Origin: Heliopora coerulea
Lineage: Eukaryota > Cnidaria > Anthozoa > Scleralcyonacea > Helioporidae
Reading direction: 5' to 3'
DNA: 64,000 nt
Assembly: GCA_030142905.1 (NCBI GenBank)
Contig: JASJOG010000074.1
Location: 144,001 to 208,000, forward strand
Below, one piece after another: positions 1-11,704 of the stretch. The position numbers and the translations under genes were made by a program. The notes below the pieces were generated by a model that worked only from the letters and a program-made list of their open reading frames with translations, made no database searches and was not told the origin of the DNA. Each line of letters begins with the position of its first letter. Within the stretch, counting starts at the first letter, position 1.

Positions 1-3000
1 CAATTACATGGTTATATGGAAAACCATTTAATCCATAAAAAGGTCAAAAGATTTGTGTAAACAAAAATCATATTACATTTGGATTTCATTATGGCATAAT
101 ATTTTTTGTGTGGGATGACCTTTTTTTAGAATGTCCCAATTCATGTGAGACCAGGCATTAAGTGATAACTTGCTGATTGGATCATTTTAGATAACTTTAA
201 TTCTGTGGGGTAACTCTTTGAACTTAAATGGAATAATTAAGCTGGTGTCTGTTGTAGTCCTACATAATCAAATTATCACTTACTTTTATCATTCTTACCA
301 AGTAAAATTTCAAGGAAATGAAATTGAGACACTGTAAGACGCTTTACAGCATTTCTTGACTCTTCTCTTAAGAGGTTTGCGTTATATGTCAACTTCATAG
401 TAGTAATTTATTTTTGTAACTTTGTGACATGCAATACAACTTTGACGTGATGAGTTCATTTAGTTATAGTTTCCATCAACTCTCGGAGATAATACCTTGA
501 TCACAAACAAACCTTTTTTCACGCATAATTGGACTTGTAAATTTATAGAACTGAGCAGAGGCCCTTGCTGGAGCATGATATGCCGCTAAGTCATTCATAT
601 TGCCCCGTGGCGAGAACTCTGTACTACACATAACCATGGCTATGGTTAATGGAGGAGAAGGAGGAGGTTAAATACGTGAGTTAGTAAAAATTGTCTTCAG
701 GTCGGCCTATTTAGGTTACAACATTCCAGTGCAGTTGCCGCAAGTGGATTTTCTATCTAAGTGGATTTTGTTCGTTAGTGGATTTGGCATATAAGTAGAT
801 TTAGACAGGGAGCAAATATTGAAGGAAGGCGGGTTGATTCTTAAAACGAAAAGTTCATCGCCCATGTTGCGTACCTTTCAGGTAATTTCAAGTGTGACTA
901 AAACAGTTTTTTTTTAAATTGATATCAATAAACCACTATGTGCAGCAAAATCATTTCACTATCAGTTGAAAACACAACGTTCAGTCGGGGTAAATTGTAA
1001 AGATCTATGTTTTGAGCTGGTGAATAAAACTCAGCGAGTCAGAATGCTCAGCTTTATAATACGACGTAATTCTATAATGGTGTCCCGTGATTTAAATCTT
1101 GGGTGTTTTGTTTCAGTTAATCGCTTTCTGTTATGTAGGTTTTTCACAGAAAGAATTTCTGTTCAGTGCATATCAAAAAAAACAAAAGATTCTACTGGCT
1201 TTCACCACTTTTCGAACTTTAACATTAGCTGTAGTGCGCGAACTATTTTCTTTTTGCCGAGATTGCCTTTAAATTAAGTTGACGTGCGATCGTCCGCAGC
1301 AGAATACAACTGTTGAATGTTAGACTGGAGTGAGGTATTTAACACCTGATGATTGGAATTTAACCAGAGCATCACGCTGTGATCTTTGAGTCCACGGGAT
1401 GAATGCTTGACTGATAACAAATTTGCATAGTGTGTACCACAGGGCGTAAATCGTGCTCAATACATAATATATGTTGTCGCCATGTAAACTTACAAAGAAT
1501 GAAATTCGAGTTAGCCGAAGTTTTAGATCATTTTGTAACCTGCCACCTTCTGAGCCGAAGACTGTAATGCACTAATTGCACTAATTACTATACAATGTTT
1601 AAATTAACCCTTATTGACTTAAGATGATTTTTATTAGCGAGAGACTGTGCTATTATGCATTGCCGCCGTCCATAAAAAGAGTTTATACATAGCTGTTGGA
1701 AATGGACTAAGTGAGACAGCCTGGCGTTGAGGAGAGACAGTGGGAGCCAGTTAGACAAGATACGAGTCAAGTGCACGGCAATCCGCTGGCCCAGTTCCCC
1801 TGCAATCTTACCGCAAACCGCAGAAAAATTATTCTGAAGAGCACGAATATGAGAAAGGAATGTCCCCAACTAAATTGATTGATCCTTTCGATCCCAGACT
1901 TTTTACACAAATTTTGAATTATTCCATGCAAAATTCCTTCGAAAATCTATTAAAAACTATTTATGCATCTAATTTGCATATCTTAAATCGTACAGTTATG
2001 CACGATAGGGCGGTGAAGGTAATATTTCGACTTTATTTCGAAGTCAAAACACGCTTGACAATGATTTTTAAATAAAGTCGAAATATCATTATGATCAATT
2101 TCGTGTTGTTTTAGCGCTTAAACATTGAGGTTACGAGATGTTGTTCGTCGGAGTATGTTGTTAGGAGAAATAACGATATGCGGATCTGTTACTCAAATAT
2201 AGCGTTCAAGAAGTTGCTCTCAGTCCATACTCCGCAGTTGATGTACAGAAGTTTATCCGCAGAGAAGCAACAGCATTTGGAGTGGGGTACAATTTGTGAG
2301 CACTTTGGCTGGGAAGATGGCTACGGCCAGATTTCTTTGGTCACAAAGATCAGAGGATCCTTATCCGACAGCAGGAAACTGTGGTATGTTAGTTACTCCG
2401 TGCCAGATTGCCTATTGTAAAATGACTATGCTAACGAACTTAGGTTCCATCTTACTGATATTAGATCCAACATTTCCCTTTCCACAAATTGTTTCTTTCA
2501 CACTCTAAATTATTTTTGGCATTCTTGACGTTTTGGCTAACTCTTGGCTGATACACGATACAGCGATTTACGGTTACCGCATTACAACATTGAGATATAC
2601 AAACAAATTATCTCCATCATCGTAACAGGGGTCTCAAGGGGGGTTTAACCAGTATAAAATGATATACAAAGGGGAGAATTTCACGTTAAAGTTTTGGTAA
2701 GGCTGATTAACAGGGAGCGATTATAGCAGGCGACCTATCGTCCTGATGTGTAGGACTAAATAACTGTAGGTTTTATGACGTGTTGTATCACTTGTGAACA
2801 AATGGTAAACAGGAATTGTGCTGTGAACCCGGTTAACCAGTGAGCAGAATTTTTATTTAACTTTTAAAATTAGTTTCGACCAAGAGCTCGTGAAACAATG
2901 AAAAATTTCGCTGCGCGCGGAAAATTCCACTTGGTGGAAAACCGGCTTTTAGGGGTAATTACATGCGCCAGGGCGCAGAATGAAACGCGACAGTCGTATA

Positions 3001-3540
3001 GGGATATCAAGATCATTGGGGTTGGAGGACGGAGTGGAGTCAATATCAACCTGTACCATGGACGCTAGTAAACTCGCCACTGTGGCCAACGTGAACCGGG
3101 CGGGATTCCGCCTGGAAAGGGTATAGTTCAAATGAAGAGTTACTTGAGGAAGGTTATAAAATATCTCGAAGAACTTATTCCTGGTACGGTCAGTCTTCTG
3201 TTATTTCACTTTGACTAACCCCAGACGACTCATCAATGGATGTTCGCTAAAAAATTGAAAATGTGGACACCGGTAATCCCAATCCTCTGGCCTTTGCTAC
3301 GCCAGGCACTTATAAACAAGTGATCATAGCCAAAATACGTACCCTAAATAGGCAACATTCACAGTTTCCCTGCCGTGAAATCGATTGTAGGTGCACCGTA
3401 AAGAACCACATTACTTCGTGGTATTTAAGAAGGGAGAAATTAGTTTGTTACGATGGCTCAGTGTTTTTGTTAAGATAAACCAGATTGAGGAGCCGTTGAC
3501 ATTACCAATTAAGACTGACCTCAGATCGATGCGAAATTAC
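1..3540. other. Non-coding or unassigned stretch
   Basis: No open reading frame here has a recognisable domain or convincing splice structure; the longest (966-1277 plus, 1588-1869 minus) have no family features. A 17-bp inverted repeat lies at 2022-2038 and 2070-2086 (ATATTTCGACTTTATTT and its complement), enough for a stem-loop. The stretch could be the large intron of the G alpha gene at 6563-7009, whose later exons would lie at lower coordinates, or intergenic DNA. The sequence does not decide between these. Confidence 0.5.
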
Positions 3541-5077
3541 GGTGGCTCACAACGGCAGCTGCAGATATGTGTGTATGTAATAAAAACATACACACATATC
3601 TGGGAAGAAAAGATCTTACGGGGAAGAAAAGATCTTACACAAGCCTGTCTAGCATCCTTTCTCACACCAAAGCTTCTCATCACACCATCACCGCCGATGA
3701 CTTCTCTATTATTTCGTCCGGTAACTCGCCCCTTGAGTTACTCATTCGGGAGAGTTTACTCATTGATAAATTTAAGCCTGTCCTTAATGAAAACATCAGG
3801 TCTGTTCCACTTGCCTTATTTTAATTAGTCTTCTCTCCTTCCGCTCTTCCTCTTCTACTTTTCTCACACCTTTTCTCCTCTCATTGGCTAATTAATTTTC
3901 ACACCTTGTAAATATCGTATTTATAACCTTACCTAATCCATCATCTGTGTTACTTTGAAAATGGTGCGCGTTAGCAACGAAACGTCAGTAAAGCTTGTCT
4001 AAACTAACATGTTTTGTTATTTGTCGTGTTTTATCCTGTTATGGCTATTCACATCCGAATTTTGAGCTGGGCATTAATATTCATCCTACGACTAATAAAA
4101 ACATGTGTTAGTAACTTTAGTAGCTGCAAATGTGTGTGTGTCAGAACACGAGTTGCTGCAAATGTGTGTGTACAGCGAGTTGCTGCAAACGTATGTGTAA
4201 CATGAGTTGCGACAAAAATGTCAGTATAACATGAGTTGCTGAATATGTGACAGCGTGCTGGTAAAATTCATAACGGAAGTCAATGCAATATGCTAATGCA
4301 ATATGGCCTGACCAACTGTTATAATCGGAATGAGCTATTATCACAAACTATTTTAATTCTGAATATAGCTATGACTTAATGTTTCGCTTTCTGTCTGAAT
4401 TTTAAGATATAAATATGAATGAACGTACTCTTAGAAAACGGCTAAGAATTTGGGGTTTGAGACGACGAAACCTTATTCGGAGCAACGCCCTTGAGCAAGA
4501 ACTAAGATATCCATCGTTCTTCAAAGCCGTCCATATCCTCCGATATCTCATTAAACAACCAGGTCCCGAGATGAGAGCTTCTATCTACAACCACATGAAC
4601 AAGAACCAAGTTTAAAGACAGAAGCTCTCGTCTCGGGACCTGGTCGTTTAATGGGCTACCACAGGATATGAAGGGTTTCGAAGAACGACGGATATCGTAG
4701 TGCTTGCTCAAGGGTGTTGCTTAAAGCAAGTTTCGTCGTCTCAAACCTAAAATTCTTAGGCGTTTTCTAAGAGTACGTTCACCAATGTTTACATCGTGAA
4801 ATTCCGACAAAAACGTAATATTTCGTCATAGGTAAATGCAGTATTAAAATAGTTTGTGATAATAGCTCGTTCCAATTGTAATAGTTGGTCAGCCATGTTG
4901 CGTTAGTATTTTGCTTTGACTTGATTTTACCAGCACGCTGTCACATATTCAGCAACTCCTGTTACACTGACATTTTGGCCGCAACTCATCTCACACACAC
5001 GTTTGCAACAACTCATGTTCTGACACACATACTTGTTTGACATATACACATATCTGCAGCCGCCGTTGTAAGCCACC
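3541..5077. repeat. Nested long inverted-repeat element
   Basis: The outer ends match as inverted copies: 3541-3577 begins GGTGGCTCACAACGGCAGCT, and the complement of 5041-5077 gives GGTGGCTTACAACGGCGGCT. Inside, about 4085-4600 is complementary, with drift, to about 4610-5040, so most of the element could fold into one long imperfect hairpin centred near 4605. A second tight palindrome is at 3562-3602. The left arm is interrupted near 3600-4070 by a Penelope-like fragment. No clear target-site duplication was found. It is probably a foldback or MITE-type element that took a retroelement insertion. Confidence 0.75.
3567..4060 (+). mobile_element. Penelope-like element 3' fragment (GIY-YIG endonuclease C-terminus)
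   Basis: A reading frame ending at 3824 closes with the pattern ASHHTITADDFSII, then LLIRESLLIDKFKPVLN and a terminal NIRSVPLALF. The RESLLI plus KPxLN block is the C-terminal signature of the GIY-YIG endonuclease domain of Penelope-like elements in invertebrates. The frame upstream is short and scrambled, so only the end is kept. The following ~200 bases include GCAACGAAACGTCAGTAAAG near 3975, resembling the GAAACGTC block common at the ends of such elements. The copy is 5'-truncated and dead. The family call rests on motif recognition only. Confidence 0.65.
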
Positions 5078-6562
5078 GGACGAAGTAGATCTAAGCGTAC
5101 TACAATCCCAGTGTGATAGTTCCAATCTAGGTAGATCGATCAAAATGCACTTGATGGCCACCGTGAACGCTCTAACCATGGATCAAGGCGAAATGCATCG
5201 TGAATGTTCGAGCTGGCGTAGATCCATCGGAGATCAATCAAAAAATTTAGCATATGCATTGCATGAACGCTTGAAGTCAGGTAGATCGATCAATGCGCAA
5301 TACATGGCCAGCGTAATCTTTTGGATACAGGCACATCGACCTGGAAGTGATCTGAACTAATCTGCTTTTATAGTGAAAGGAAATGGCCTGACTGCGTTGG
5401 TTAATATTTTAGGACTTTGACGTGGACTATTGGAGCTCTAGATTTGTCGAAACTCTGATTTATTTCAAAACAAGACGTAACGTGGTCGAAGGAAGAAACC
5501 TTAGCTGACTGGTTTGGTAATTTAATCGGCAATTTGTGCTTAAAGTGGAAGGAGACTCTGATTGATCCGACATCCACTTTCATCTAAATTTTTTTACACT
5601 CAAGTGCCAACGGCCCCTAAAAGCCTTGTAACAATTGTTAGTTGAAGGGTCCACGCTTGATAAAAATCAAAGCTATGCAAGTGATATGATCGCTGTCGAC
5701 CATCACATCCCACTTTGGAAAGCGAAGTGTCCATTTTTACTCAAAGTTAACCATATCCATAAGTGAAGTCCATTACTTCCCTTCACTTTCGTCTTTTATT
5801 CGCATCTGAGCAAGCATTGATGAACCCGTTGCCTTCTGGTTTCAAATGTCGTGTTTTCTTAGCCGAAACATCATTCCACGGGTCAAATTCGTGCGAAAGC
5901 TACACGGGGCCACTTAAAACAAGAAGGACGAACCACCCGCTCACTTAAACTTGATTTTTGGCGCTTTGTCATTATTAGATGAGTGATTTACGGGTCCCAT
6001 GTCTATCCGCCGATCGTATTTATCTCTGGCACGATAAGTAGAATTCTACCTCTGTGGGGAAATGGCCAGTTTACAAGGCCCATTCATTTAATAGCCCGGG
6101 CAACTTTTCAATCTCATTAAAACGACCGTAGTTAGTTTGGTATCGAACCAAGTACTGTAGTTGTTACTGTCCAGGTCTCGTGCGGGCAAAACCAATCCAG
6201 CAAAGACATAATAAAAAAAGATATTGTAGAAAAAGTCTATAATGTCAGCATCCCAGCATGATTGACCTCCTGACACGCTGTAAACCAGTCCATTCACTAG
6301 TGATTGCAACATCCTATTCAAGCTAAGCACACTGGATTACTTCACTTTTCCCATACAAAACAATTTTCTTACTATGTCTAAGTCAAACTCCATATTTGCA
6401 TCACGCCATTCCTCCTACCGTGCATGGATGGAACGCTGCACAATGGACAGGAATGCGGGGCAAATTAGCGTCATCTATGTCGACCAATAGGTGTTGAAAT
6501 CACTGTAACTGTTACAAACCACTAACAGGTATGTACGGACAAACATCTTTAAGAAAACATAC
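5078..6562. other. Unassigned stretch downstream of G alpha exon 1
   Basis: This lies on the 3' side of the first G alpha exon (minus strand). I searched it by eye for the next G alpha exons (switch I region with the RVPTTGI-type block, then the DVGGQ block) and did not see them. The open frame 5037-5360 is built from imperfect repeats of GTAGATCGATCAA and has no protein features. Most likely intron, or DNA beyond a truncated gene copy. Confidence 0.45.
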
Positions 6563-7009
6563 CAGTTGGTACTCTCTCCGTCGGCTATAAGCCAGTTGAA
6601 TTCCTTCATCATTCCACAACCGTTGCAGAAGCTTCGCATTGGCCAAGAACACATCCTGTTCAACCCTTCTAGGAATCTTCCATCGCAATAATATTTCAGC
6701 CTTTGACTCGTTTTTCGGGTTGCCCCATGCTATTTCAAGTTTCTTCCTTGCATCAACCAGTACTTGGATTGCTCTGAAGACGTTTGTATAGATGATAGCG
6801 CGAAACTCTAGTAAATCCTGTTTATCATAATCCTCGCCGTAGATAATTCTCATTTGTTTTACGAAGGTAGTTTTGCCCGTTTCTCCTGCACCTAACAGGA
6901 GGACCCTCATCTGTCGCATGGCACGAACTCCATCACGGAAGATTTCTTTATCGATATTGCGCGAGCGTCGTGCCTCATCACTGTAATATGACGCACACAA
7001 ACAAGACAT
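6563..7009 (-). CDS. G-protein alpha subunit, Gq-like, first exon (partial)
   Basis: The exon encodes the N-terminus, P-loop and most of the helical domain of a heterotrimeric G alpha subunit, which relays GPCR signals from the inner plasma membrane. It starts MSCLC, with cysteines 3 and 5 suited to palmitoylation as in the Gq class, and there is no Gly2 for myristoylation. The P-loop is GAGETGKT at residues 40-47, followed by TFVKQMRIIYG. The helical domain ends with LWNDEGIQ and RRREYQL, as in Gq. A donor site (gtatgt) follows EYQL at 6562, a natural exon border. The P-loop has Thr where nearly all G alphas have Ser (GESGKS). The GTPase switch regions and C-terminus are absent from the window, so a very long intron or a truncated copy are both possible. 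Gq-class assignment is moderate; the G alpha family call is firm. Confidence 0.88.
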
Positions 7010-9833
7010 CTAGCCACCGTTCGTGTGAAGTGGGAAGTTTTCTTTCTTGACAAACAGATCTTCACCAACTTGGTTCTATCACTAATGATTATCAACTAAT
7101 CATCACTTAACAAAGGTAGCTATTTTATATGAAGTCGATAATTAACCGGAAGACACTATTTATCTTGTGATGATATCAAAAATTTGTAGAGCGCTTGATG
7201 ACCACGTCTGCTGGGGAATCAAATCCATCATTTGATTCTGCAACATTAAAAACCGCGCGTGGACTAAGTGACTAACCTGTGACACTTTAATGACAGATTA
7301 AGCTTTGTAATAATTCCGAATCACATAAGTCTTAGAGGAAACAAAGACACATAGCATTTGTGGAGACTAAAGTACAGAGGAACGGATGTGCTAATAAAAC
7401 AGCAATAAGTAGTAATGTTTAATAAGTAAAAATAATTACGGTCTCATCTTTATATCTATGATTAATTGGTAGTTTCATTTTCAGAATATTATGGTGGGAT
7501 AATTGTATTAAGTTATCTTTAGGAGGTGGTCTTTTTGTGTGTTTTTACAGGTATTCATTGAGTCAGGTTATGTTTGTGCAACCAATTTCTGATTTTCTCT
7601 TGGTGGCGGTCAGGTGACCGTTGTGTTTGACTTAACTGTTGCCATTAATGCATATATATATATATCGTGGATATCTAGAATGATATTTTCAACTGCAAAA
7701 GAATGCAGAATGTGATCAATTTTGCTTGGAGATTTGTCTTTGCCTTGCTGATACCAGCACAATTTTTGGAGAAAAAGAATTTTTTTATACGTCCATTTGT
7801 CTTTGAACCAACGTCTTGTTTTCACAGCATATTCTAACGTGTAGGTGCCACTCAGTGGGTGTCTTTGACCGCGTAAGACAACATCAGATATATATTACCT
7901 CAGTTGGAAATTTAAAACAAACAAACAAACATGCATGATAAAACTAGGATATCTTTTATTAGTTGCAGAGATATCCATGAATTTCTTTAAAACAACTCTT
8001 ACGCCCACATTAAAACACGATAACCGTCATGTGCCATGGTATAAAGACAATTTACTCCCACCAGACGTGGAAATAAGAATTTGTGGCTAATGCTATGTTA
8101 AACCTATTTACCTCGGAAATATGTGCAAATGACTGTGAGAAAGAATTTTTAAACACGGTTTTAAAAAAGCTTAGCCTTGAAACAAATTTAAAGGTTGTTC
8201 AGTAAGCTGGCGCCGGGTGACTCAATTTCTAAGTAAATTGATTAAATTGCATGATTTTTCATTAATTACTTTAAATGGTCATGTATGAAATAAAATTTAT
8301 CGAATCTCTCATCCCCGACCTTGTGGAAAGCATTTTATAAATGTCTGTTTTTCCGTAAATAAATCATATAAATCCATGTCCGTTAACAAGTGAGTACGCA
8401 TTATTCCATATTTACGTAATCCAACGAACATTTAGGAAAGCACAGATTTGTATCCCCATCATTTTGGCTCACACTCACTGATGAACTTACTAGTGAAACC
8501 GACTCATTTAATAAGATTGACAAACCTGAACTGTATTGTTTTGCAGGGAAGGGCAGGACACAGAGACGTCACAGTTGTAATGGGATTGTCAGTTGGATAA
8601 CAGCATTAAGGCTGCGTTACAAGTGTTTGAACATGTTTCTCAAATAACCCACATTTTGACTGAAAGTTAAGACGAAAATAGCCCTGAGCAATATAAAAAC
8701 TTCCTCCAATTTCATATCATCCGTCAGGAAGCTCATTGTCTTTGTTTTTGCTTCATGAATTATTAGGGTTCTTGATTTTTGAGAATGATACATGTAAAAA
8801 CGTCAACGATAGGCTAACGAAGACAAAACTGAGAACCCAGAAAATCATTTGCGTCGATGTGTACAAGCATGTGGGATAAACCACTGACATCTCACTTCTA
8901 CCTTAGAAGCGTGAAGCAGCTACGACGTTATTGGAGAGGAATCTGTGGCACGAAGACCTCTGAAAATTTAGAATTCTGGACACTTGCTTCCTGAAGTTTT
9001 TTGAATACCTCGATAGAAACATGACAAATGGTTTCGGTTTTTTAAATTGACGGATTTACTTGGTAAAGCCTGATGATTTACTGACTTTAACTTACCACAA
9101 GCCAAACGAGGGCAAGGATACCCTTTTTAACGGTTTGGAACATGCACATATCACGTGAACATCAGTCCTCCAGTCCCTTTAACCTCTTGACTACGGGAGC
9201 ATGTGTTTTCTTTTGGCCAGTGGATTAGAACGTTCACATTTCGTTCTTACCCTGCACAAGCTATCTGGAGCGCAATTTCAAAGTTCCGACCTACAATAGA
9301 TCGAACAATTTATGGAAATTCTTTTGTTTATAAACATTATCCGTCCAGCAGCGAAATAAATGCAAATAGTTTATTTAGTACTAACCTAGTTTAAATAAAG
9401 CTTTCATAATCATAGTCGTCATCATGGACTAAGTGGAATTATTCGCCATGCATCTCGCCAGTTATGCTTTTGACAAAGGAGACAACAAAACAGTTGTTGA
9501 AATGTAGCTGTTTGCTTTTTTCAATGTCGGTCATCATTGCACAGTAAATATGTTGTGGTCTGACACCATTTGGTACTGAGAAAGAGATCACTGATAGTGA
9601 ATGTTTGATAAGCAGCTGTGTTAAATTAATGTCAAAATTTACATGAATGTTTTGGGTGAAATGAATGTCTTCGCGCTGGGCTGTATAACAAGTAGTTCGT
9701 TGACATATTGCACTGACATAACATTTCTTTCATAGCGATGTAGTAAGAAATCTAAAATAAGGGAGGCATAGTCCACGTTCTGATTAAAAGTCCTGGCGAC
9801 AACTCGACAAAGGTGCTCATGTTTTGAGCACCT
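7010..9833. other. Intergenic, no gene seen
   Basis: This is 2.8 kb upstream of the G alpha start codon. Open frames are short and featureless. A short ATATATATAT run is near 7653-7665. A hairpin, AAGGTGCTC and its complement around a short loop, sits at 9811-9835, just before the LINE tail. The part next to 7009 presumably includes the G alpha promoter, but no specific site stands out. Confidence 0.5.
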
Positions 9834-9835
9834 TA

Positions 9836-10110
9836 TTTATTTTATTTATTTAAACACGCTACCCTCATCATCAAATGATGGTTTTCATGAGGGCGTCACA
9901 AATTACAAAGATAATACTCTACGTTAAAAAATAATCTAAGTCCTAACATATACAGTTGTTTTAAGAAGTTAAAAGTCAAAGATGCTCGATGTCTGTCTCA
10001 GTTATAACGCTTATTGAATCAAATTGTTTGAGAAAGTGCTTCCGATCAAGTTTATTAATTTTGGAACATTTGTACAGATGTATTATTAGGAGAGCAAAGC
10101 AAAAACACTT
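9836..10110 (-). mobile_element. LINE retrotransposon 3' end fragment
   Basis: On the minus strand a frame ends LLIIHLYKCSKINKLDRK then HFLKQFDSISVITETDIEHL and stops at 9976. This is followed by a short 3' UTR with a small palindrome (CATCATTTGATGATG) and a TTTA-type microsatellite tail at 9834-9855. A short C-terminal remnant, 3' UTR and simple-repeat tail is typical of a 5'-truncated non-LTR retrotransposon of CR1/L2 type. Only the tail survives. The subfamily is not determinable here. Confidence 0.55.
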
Positions 10111-10684
10111 TGGCATTGGCATGTTATGGAGTGATGTGGATTAGCACTTTTACTGACATTAAATATTAAAGAATCCTTCGACAGATTGCTTTTATTAAAG
10201 TATAAGGACTCTTTTTGCCAACTTTTCGCGTTCTTTTCATTATTCGAGTGCCTTTCCAAGTTAGAAAACCATTACATGGTTTATTCCATAAGTTATATGG
10301 CTGCAAAAAGGAGCAGCCAGCAATCAGACACTTGGTAATATTGTTGCAGTCATGGACTACGTATGTGTTAAGTATCATACATTTGGCCAAGTTGCAGTTC
10401 AGCGGTTGTTACCCACTGCAGCTTAGCGGTTGTTTCGAAGACACAATCCATTCCGTGACAAAATTGTAGACGCCATCAAATTACATATCGTGGACAGATT
10501 TAAGGTTATGATATGGATTTTGAGCGAGGACTAGTATTAGAAACATCGCTTTGAAAAACGTTTAGGGTTAGGTTAGGGTTAGACTTTGGATTATCATTTG
10601 CACCCGCTACACTTCGGTCGTCCCTTTCTTATTTACAAAAATTCTACTCAGCATTATTGTCTACATGGTATGAATGGTAATGGG
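10111..10684. other. GPCR 3' flank with telomere-like repeat
   Basis: This region lies downstream of the GPCR on its strand. It contains a short interstitial telomere-like run at about 10562-10583 (TTAGGGTTAGGTTAGGGTTA). The open frames here have no recognisable features. The GPCR 3' UTR probably occupies the right-hand part. Confidence 0.5.
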
Positions 10685-11704
10685 TCACTTTTGTAGTCCC
10701 AGAATCTTTTTAAAAGCTCTTTTGAAGTGTTTCTCACGGTACGCATAAATAAAAGGATTAACACACGACGAAAGAGATGCCAGGATCAGTAGATACTGCG
10801 ACATAACGTAAATTTCCTGACTTGAAACAAACAGTATCACTAGGTTTGTAATGGAGTACGGAGAGTTGAGAAGAAAAAACACAGCCACGACAATGCAAAG
10901 TGTTTTCGTAGATTTAACTTGCTTGAAGGTCTGCTGTTGGACTCTTATCGCCTTTCGCTTAGCCAGTGCTACCTTCATGATATAGGAGTATGACACTACC
11001 ATGACCAAAAAAGGAATGAAAAAATAACCAAAGAAAACAAGAACTTTACAAATAACTAACCAGATAGGAAGTGCATTGCTTTCCAGTTCATCCTTTGTTT
11101 TGTAATAGAGTATCACGCCATTAAATTGTTCAGGGCTTGAGGCAGTTATGGATGTTACGAGAGGAACCACTCCAACAATAATTACAGATGAACTCCAATT
11201 GACGATCAGAGCGGCAAGCACCTTTTCCACCGTTACTAGGCTGTGATAACGCAAAGCACATTTTATTGCTATGTAACGATCAACGCTGATGCAGGATATG
11301 TGAAGGCTGGCGATAGCCAAGAGGATTGTTGATAGCCAGTTTTGGATATCTGAATGTAATCCGCTATATCTTCCAGTGGCAAGACTGTACGCTCTAATGA
11401 TGAGAGGACATGTTACAAGCAGGTCCGAGAACGCAAGGCTTCCAAAAGTAAGATTGGCTGGGGTTCTTAAATTAGGATATCGTTTCAAGGAGAGTAGAAT
11501 GAGAGTATTGCCGACAGCGCAGAGAAGAGCAGACGATGAAATAAAGATTGATCGAGGAATGGACCTTTCAAGAAGCGTAACTCCATTTGAAGACGTGTTC
11601 ATGTTTTTTCCTTTCGGCAAAATAGGATTTCCAAAATGAACAGTTTGTGAAATGTCCTTCAATAATTTACTGCCATTCAAACGTTTTAATTCTTCTGTAC
11701 GCAT
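10685..11704 (-). CDS. Class A (rhodopsin-like) GPCR, intronless
   Basis: A single uninterrupted 339-aa frame encodes a seven-helix receptor of the plasma membrane. Visible landmarks: TM1 with GN at 65-66; TM2 with NLTFGSLAFSDLL and D94; TM3 ending in DRY at 142-144; W170 in TM4; P231 in TM5; basic third loop; TM6 with P282; TM7 ending NPFIY at 316-320; then a short basic tail. Potential N-glycosylation sites are N10 (NGS) and N36 (NTS). Met35 (MNTSSNG) is an alternative start that gives a more usual N-terminus length. Oddities: Ser occupies the 3.25 position that normally holds the disulfide cysteine, and TM6 reads LLNSP instead of CWxP. It resembles the large intronless melanocortin/adenosine-like receptor expansions of cnidarians. 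Ligand unknown. It lies 3.7 kb upstream of the G alpha exon on the same strand. Confidence 0.92.
   Translation of the reverse strand: MRTEELKRLNGSKLLKDISQTVHFGNPILPKGKNMNTSSNGVTLLERSIPRSIFISSSALLCAVGNTLILLSLKRYPNLRTPANLTFGSLAFSDLLVTCPLIIRAYSLATGRYSGLHSDIQNWLSTILLAIASLHISCISVDRYIAIKCALRYHSLVTVEKVLAALIVNWSSSVIIVGVVPLVTSITASSPEQFNGVILYYKTKDELESNALPIWLVICKVLVFFGYFFIPFLVMVVSYSYIMKVALAKRKAIRVQQQTFKQVKSTKTLCIVVAVFFLLNSPYSITNLVILFVSSQEIYVMSQYLLILASLSSCVNPFIYAYREKHFKRAFKKILGLQK

Noticed and set aside
4141..4344. 67-aa minus-strand frame with His/Leu repeats
   Set aside because: Comes from TGTGTG-rich repeats in the hairpin arm.
5037..5360. 107-aa frame as a gene
   Set aside because: Built on imperfect GTAGATCGATCAA repeats and the end of the inverted-repeat element; no domain.
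6088..6330. Candidate second exon of the G alpha gene
   Set aside because: Translated sequence shows no G alpha switch or Ras-domain motifs.
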